This document shows positions 6,048 to 6,968 of a DNA stretch of 6,968 bases, piece after piece. The DNA is taken from assembly GCA_050115555.1 (NCBI GenBank), contig JASFQI010000265.1, forward strand, positions 1 to 6,968, read 5' to 3'. Origin of the DNA: JASFQI01 sp050115555 (GTDB taxonomy: Bacteria > Desulfobacterota > DSM-4660 > Desulfatiglandales > HGW-15). The notes under the pieces were generated by a model, which made no database searches, had not been told where the DNA came from, and saw nothing but the letters and a program-made list of their open reading frames with translations. Position numbers and translations under genes: made by a program. The stretch's first letter is position 1. Every line of letters begins with the position of its first letter.

Positions 6048-6053
6048 GAGGGA
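6048..6053 (+). promoter_or_regulatory. Ribosome binding site of the GldG-like gene
   Basis: GAGGGA lies 4 nt before the ATG at 6058, in the 28-nt gap after the permease stop. Spacing is short but acceptable, and no other in-frame start is near. Confidence 0.45.
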
Positions 6054-6057
6054 ATTC

Positions 6058-6968
6058 ATGCGAGGCATCCATTTCCGCGGTACTTTCCTGAAAAGCTCCT
6101 CCAACCTGACGGCGGCCGTCCTGCTGGTCCTGGCCCTGGCTGTGGTGATTACCCTTCTTTCGGAGCGCCACTACCTTCGATGGGATGTGACAGCCACCGG
6201 GGAGCACACCCTGTCGGAGAAGACCCTGCAGGTTCTCGAGACCGTCACGGAACCCGTGCACATCAAGGCCTTTTCCAGGGAGGGGCACCCCGATGCGGAC
6301 GAGGTGAAACGGCTGCTGGGCGCCTATCACTACGAGGCCCCAGGCATCACCTTCGAGCTCATCGATCCGGAACGGAACCCGGCCGTCACAAGGCGCTACA
6401 ACATCCGCAGCTTGAACACGCTCATCCTCGAAGGGTATGAGCGGACCCAGACGGTAAAGATGGCAGACGAGGAGCACATCACCAATGCTCTGATCCGTCT
6501 TACCAAAAGCGAAGAGCGGGTCTGTTACTGGGTGACCGGGCACGGGGAACGTGCCTTTCAAGGCAGTGAGGCCGAGGCACTCACGGCGCTCCAGGAGGAC
6601 TTGAGCGACGAGAACTACCGTTTCGAGGAGCTCCTGCTCATGAAACGCGACATCCCCGGGGACGCCACCGTGGTGGTGCTGGCAGCCCCGGAAAAGCCTC
6701 TCTTTCCGGAGGAGGTGGAAAGCCTTCGGCGCTACCTGATTCAGGGGGGCCGCCTGGTCGTTTTTCTCGAGCCCTTTCAGGACGGGGGGTTGACCTCCTT
6801 TTTGAAGGACTTCGGGATTGTGGTGGCACAGGACATCATCGTGGACAAGATGAGCCGGGTCATGGGCGGGGACTTTCTCCTTCCCATGGTCGCCCAGTAC
6901 GGGGCCCACGAGATCACTCAGAACTTCAAGCTCACCTGCTTCTTCGAGATCGCCCGCTCCGTGGAGGT
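6058..6968 (+). CDS. GldG-like ABC transport auxiliary protein (3' end outside window)
   Basis: 303 codons are visible and the frame runs open off the right edge, so the gene is incomplete. Residues 17-35 form one N-terminal membrane anchor (LTAAVLLVLALAVVITLLS). Next comes RWDVTATGEHTLSEKTLQVL, the typical start of the GldG / ABC_transp_aux family, then EPVHIKAFSRE. YWVTGHGERAF (about residues 159-169) is the conserved GHGE block, followed by the VVVLAAPEKPLFPEEVESLRRYL region and GGRLVVFLEP. In this family a large soluble domain lies outside the membrane, followed by a C-terminal anchor not seen here. It is encoded third in the cluster with the ATPase and permease, and presumably assists the exporter. 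In related genomes a DUF4340 gene often follows; that would lie outside this window. The substrate is unknown. Confidence 0.9.
   Translation, partial: MRGIHFRGTFLKSSSNLTAAVLLVLALAVVITLLSERHYLRWDVTATGEHTLSEKTLQVLETVTEPVHIKAFSREGHPDADEVKRLLGAYHYEAPGITFELIDPERNPAVTRRYNIRSLNTLILEGYERTQTVKMADEEHITNALIRLTKSEERVCYWVTGHGERAFQGSEAEALTALQEDLSDENYRFEELLLMKRDIPGDATVVVLAAPEKPLFPEEVESLRRYLIQGGRLVVFLEPFQDGGLTSFLKDFGIVVAQDIIVDKMSRVMGGDFLLPMVAQYGAHEITQNFKLTCFFEIARSVE

Noticed and set aside
6040..6909. 289-codon open frame on the minus strand
   Set aside because: Antisense to the GldG-like gene, whose GHGE and other family blocks are clear; the minus-strand product shows no motif.

Overview
The window is GC-rich bacterial chromosome. 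Protein features suggest a sulfate-reducing or syntrophic member of the Desulfobacterota (former Deltaproteobacteria), perhaps near the Syntrophobacterales. These include a DnaE-type replicase of that flavour, a COG2768-type DUF362 ferredoxin-like protein, an exported rhodanese-fold protein and a GldA/GldG-like ABC cluster. The taxonomic guess is inference; no rRNA or unique marker is present.

Layout, left to right. (1) Positions 1-1326 carry the 3' part of dnaE (replicative DNA polymerase III alpha subunit), with fingers, HhH, beta-clamp-binding and OB-fold portions visible. (2) A Nudix hydrolase of the ADP-ribose pyrophosphatase type starts inside the dnaE 3' end (44-nt overlap) and is probably translated from the same message. 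(3) A short convergent intergenic region (1823-1996) holds a terminator-like inverted repeat and a roughly 100-bp element with imperfect inverted ends that looks like a MITE or dispersed repeat. (4) On the minus strand, 1997-2638 encodes an exported rhodanese-fold protein that contains no cysteine at all and so lacks the catalytic residue. (5) A 442-nt divergent intergenic region (2639-3080) holds a candidate promoter for the rhodanese gene, two sets of short direct repeats resembling an insertion-sequence end, and a strong sigma70-like promoter reading right. (6) A DUF362/COG2768 protein with two [4Fe-4S] motifs follows (3081-4190). (7) A three-gene ABC-2 export cluster runs to the right edge: GldA-like ATPase, permease with a 4-nt start/stop overlap, and a GldG-like auxiliary protein cut by the window end.

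The dnaE-Nudix pair is housekeeping. The ABC cluster forms one functional unit: ATPase and permease make the transporter, and the GldG-like protein is a membrane-anchored partner with a large soluble domain. Its substrate cannot be read from sequence. I see no clear novel multi-gene system. The points most worth a second look are the cysteine-free rhodanese with its aromatic/basic tail, the MITE-like element, and the repeat cluster beside the strong promoter.
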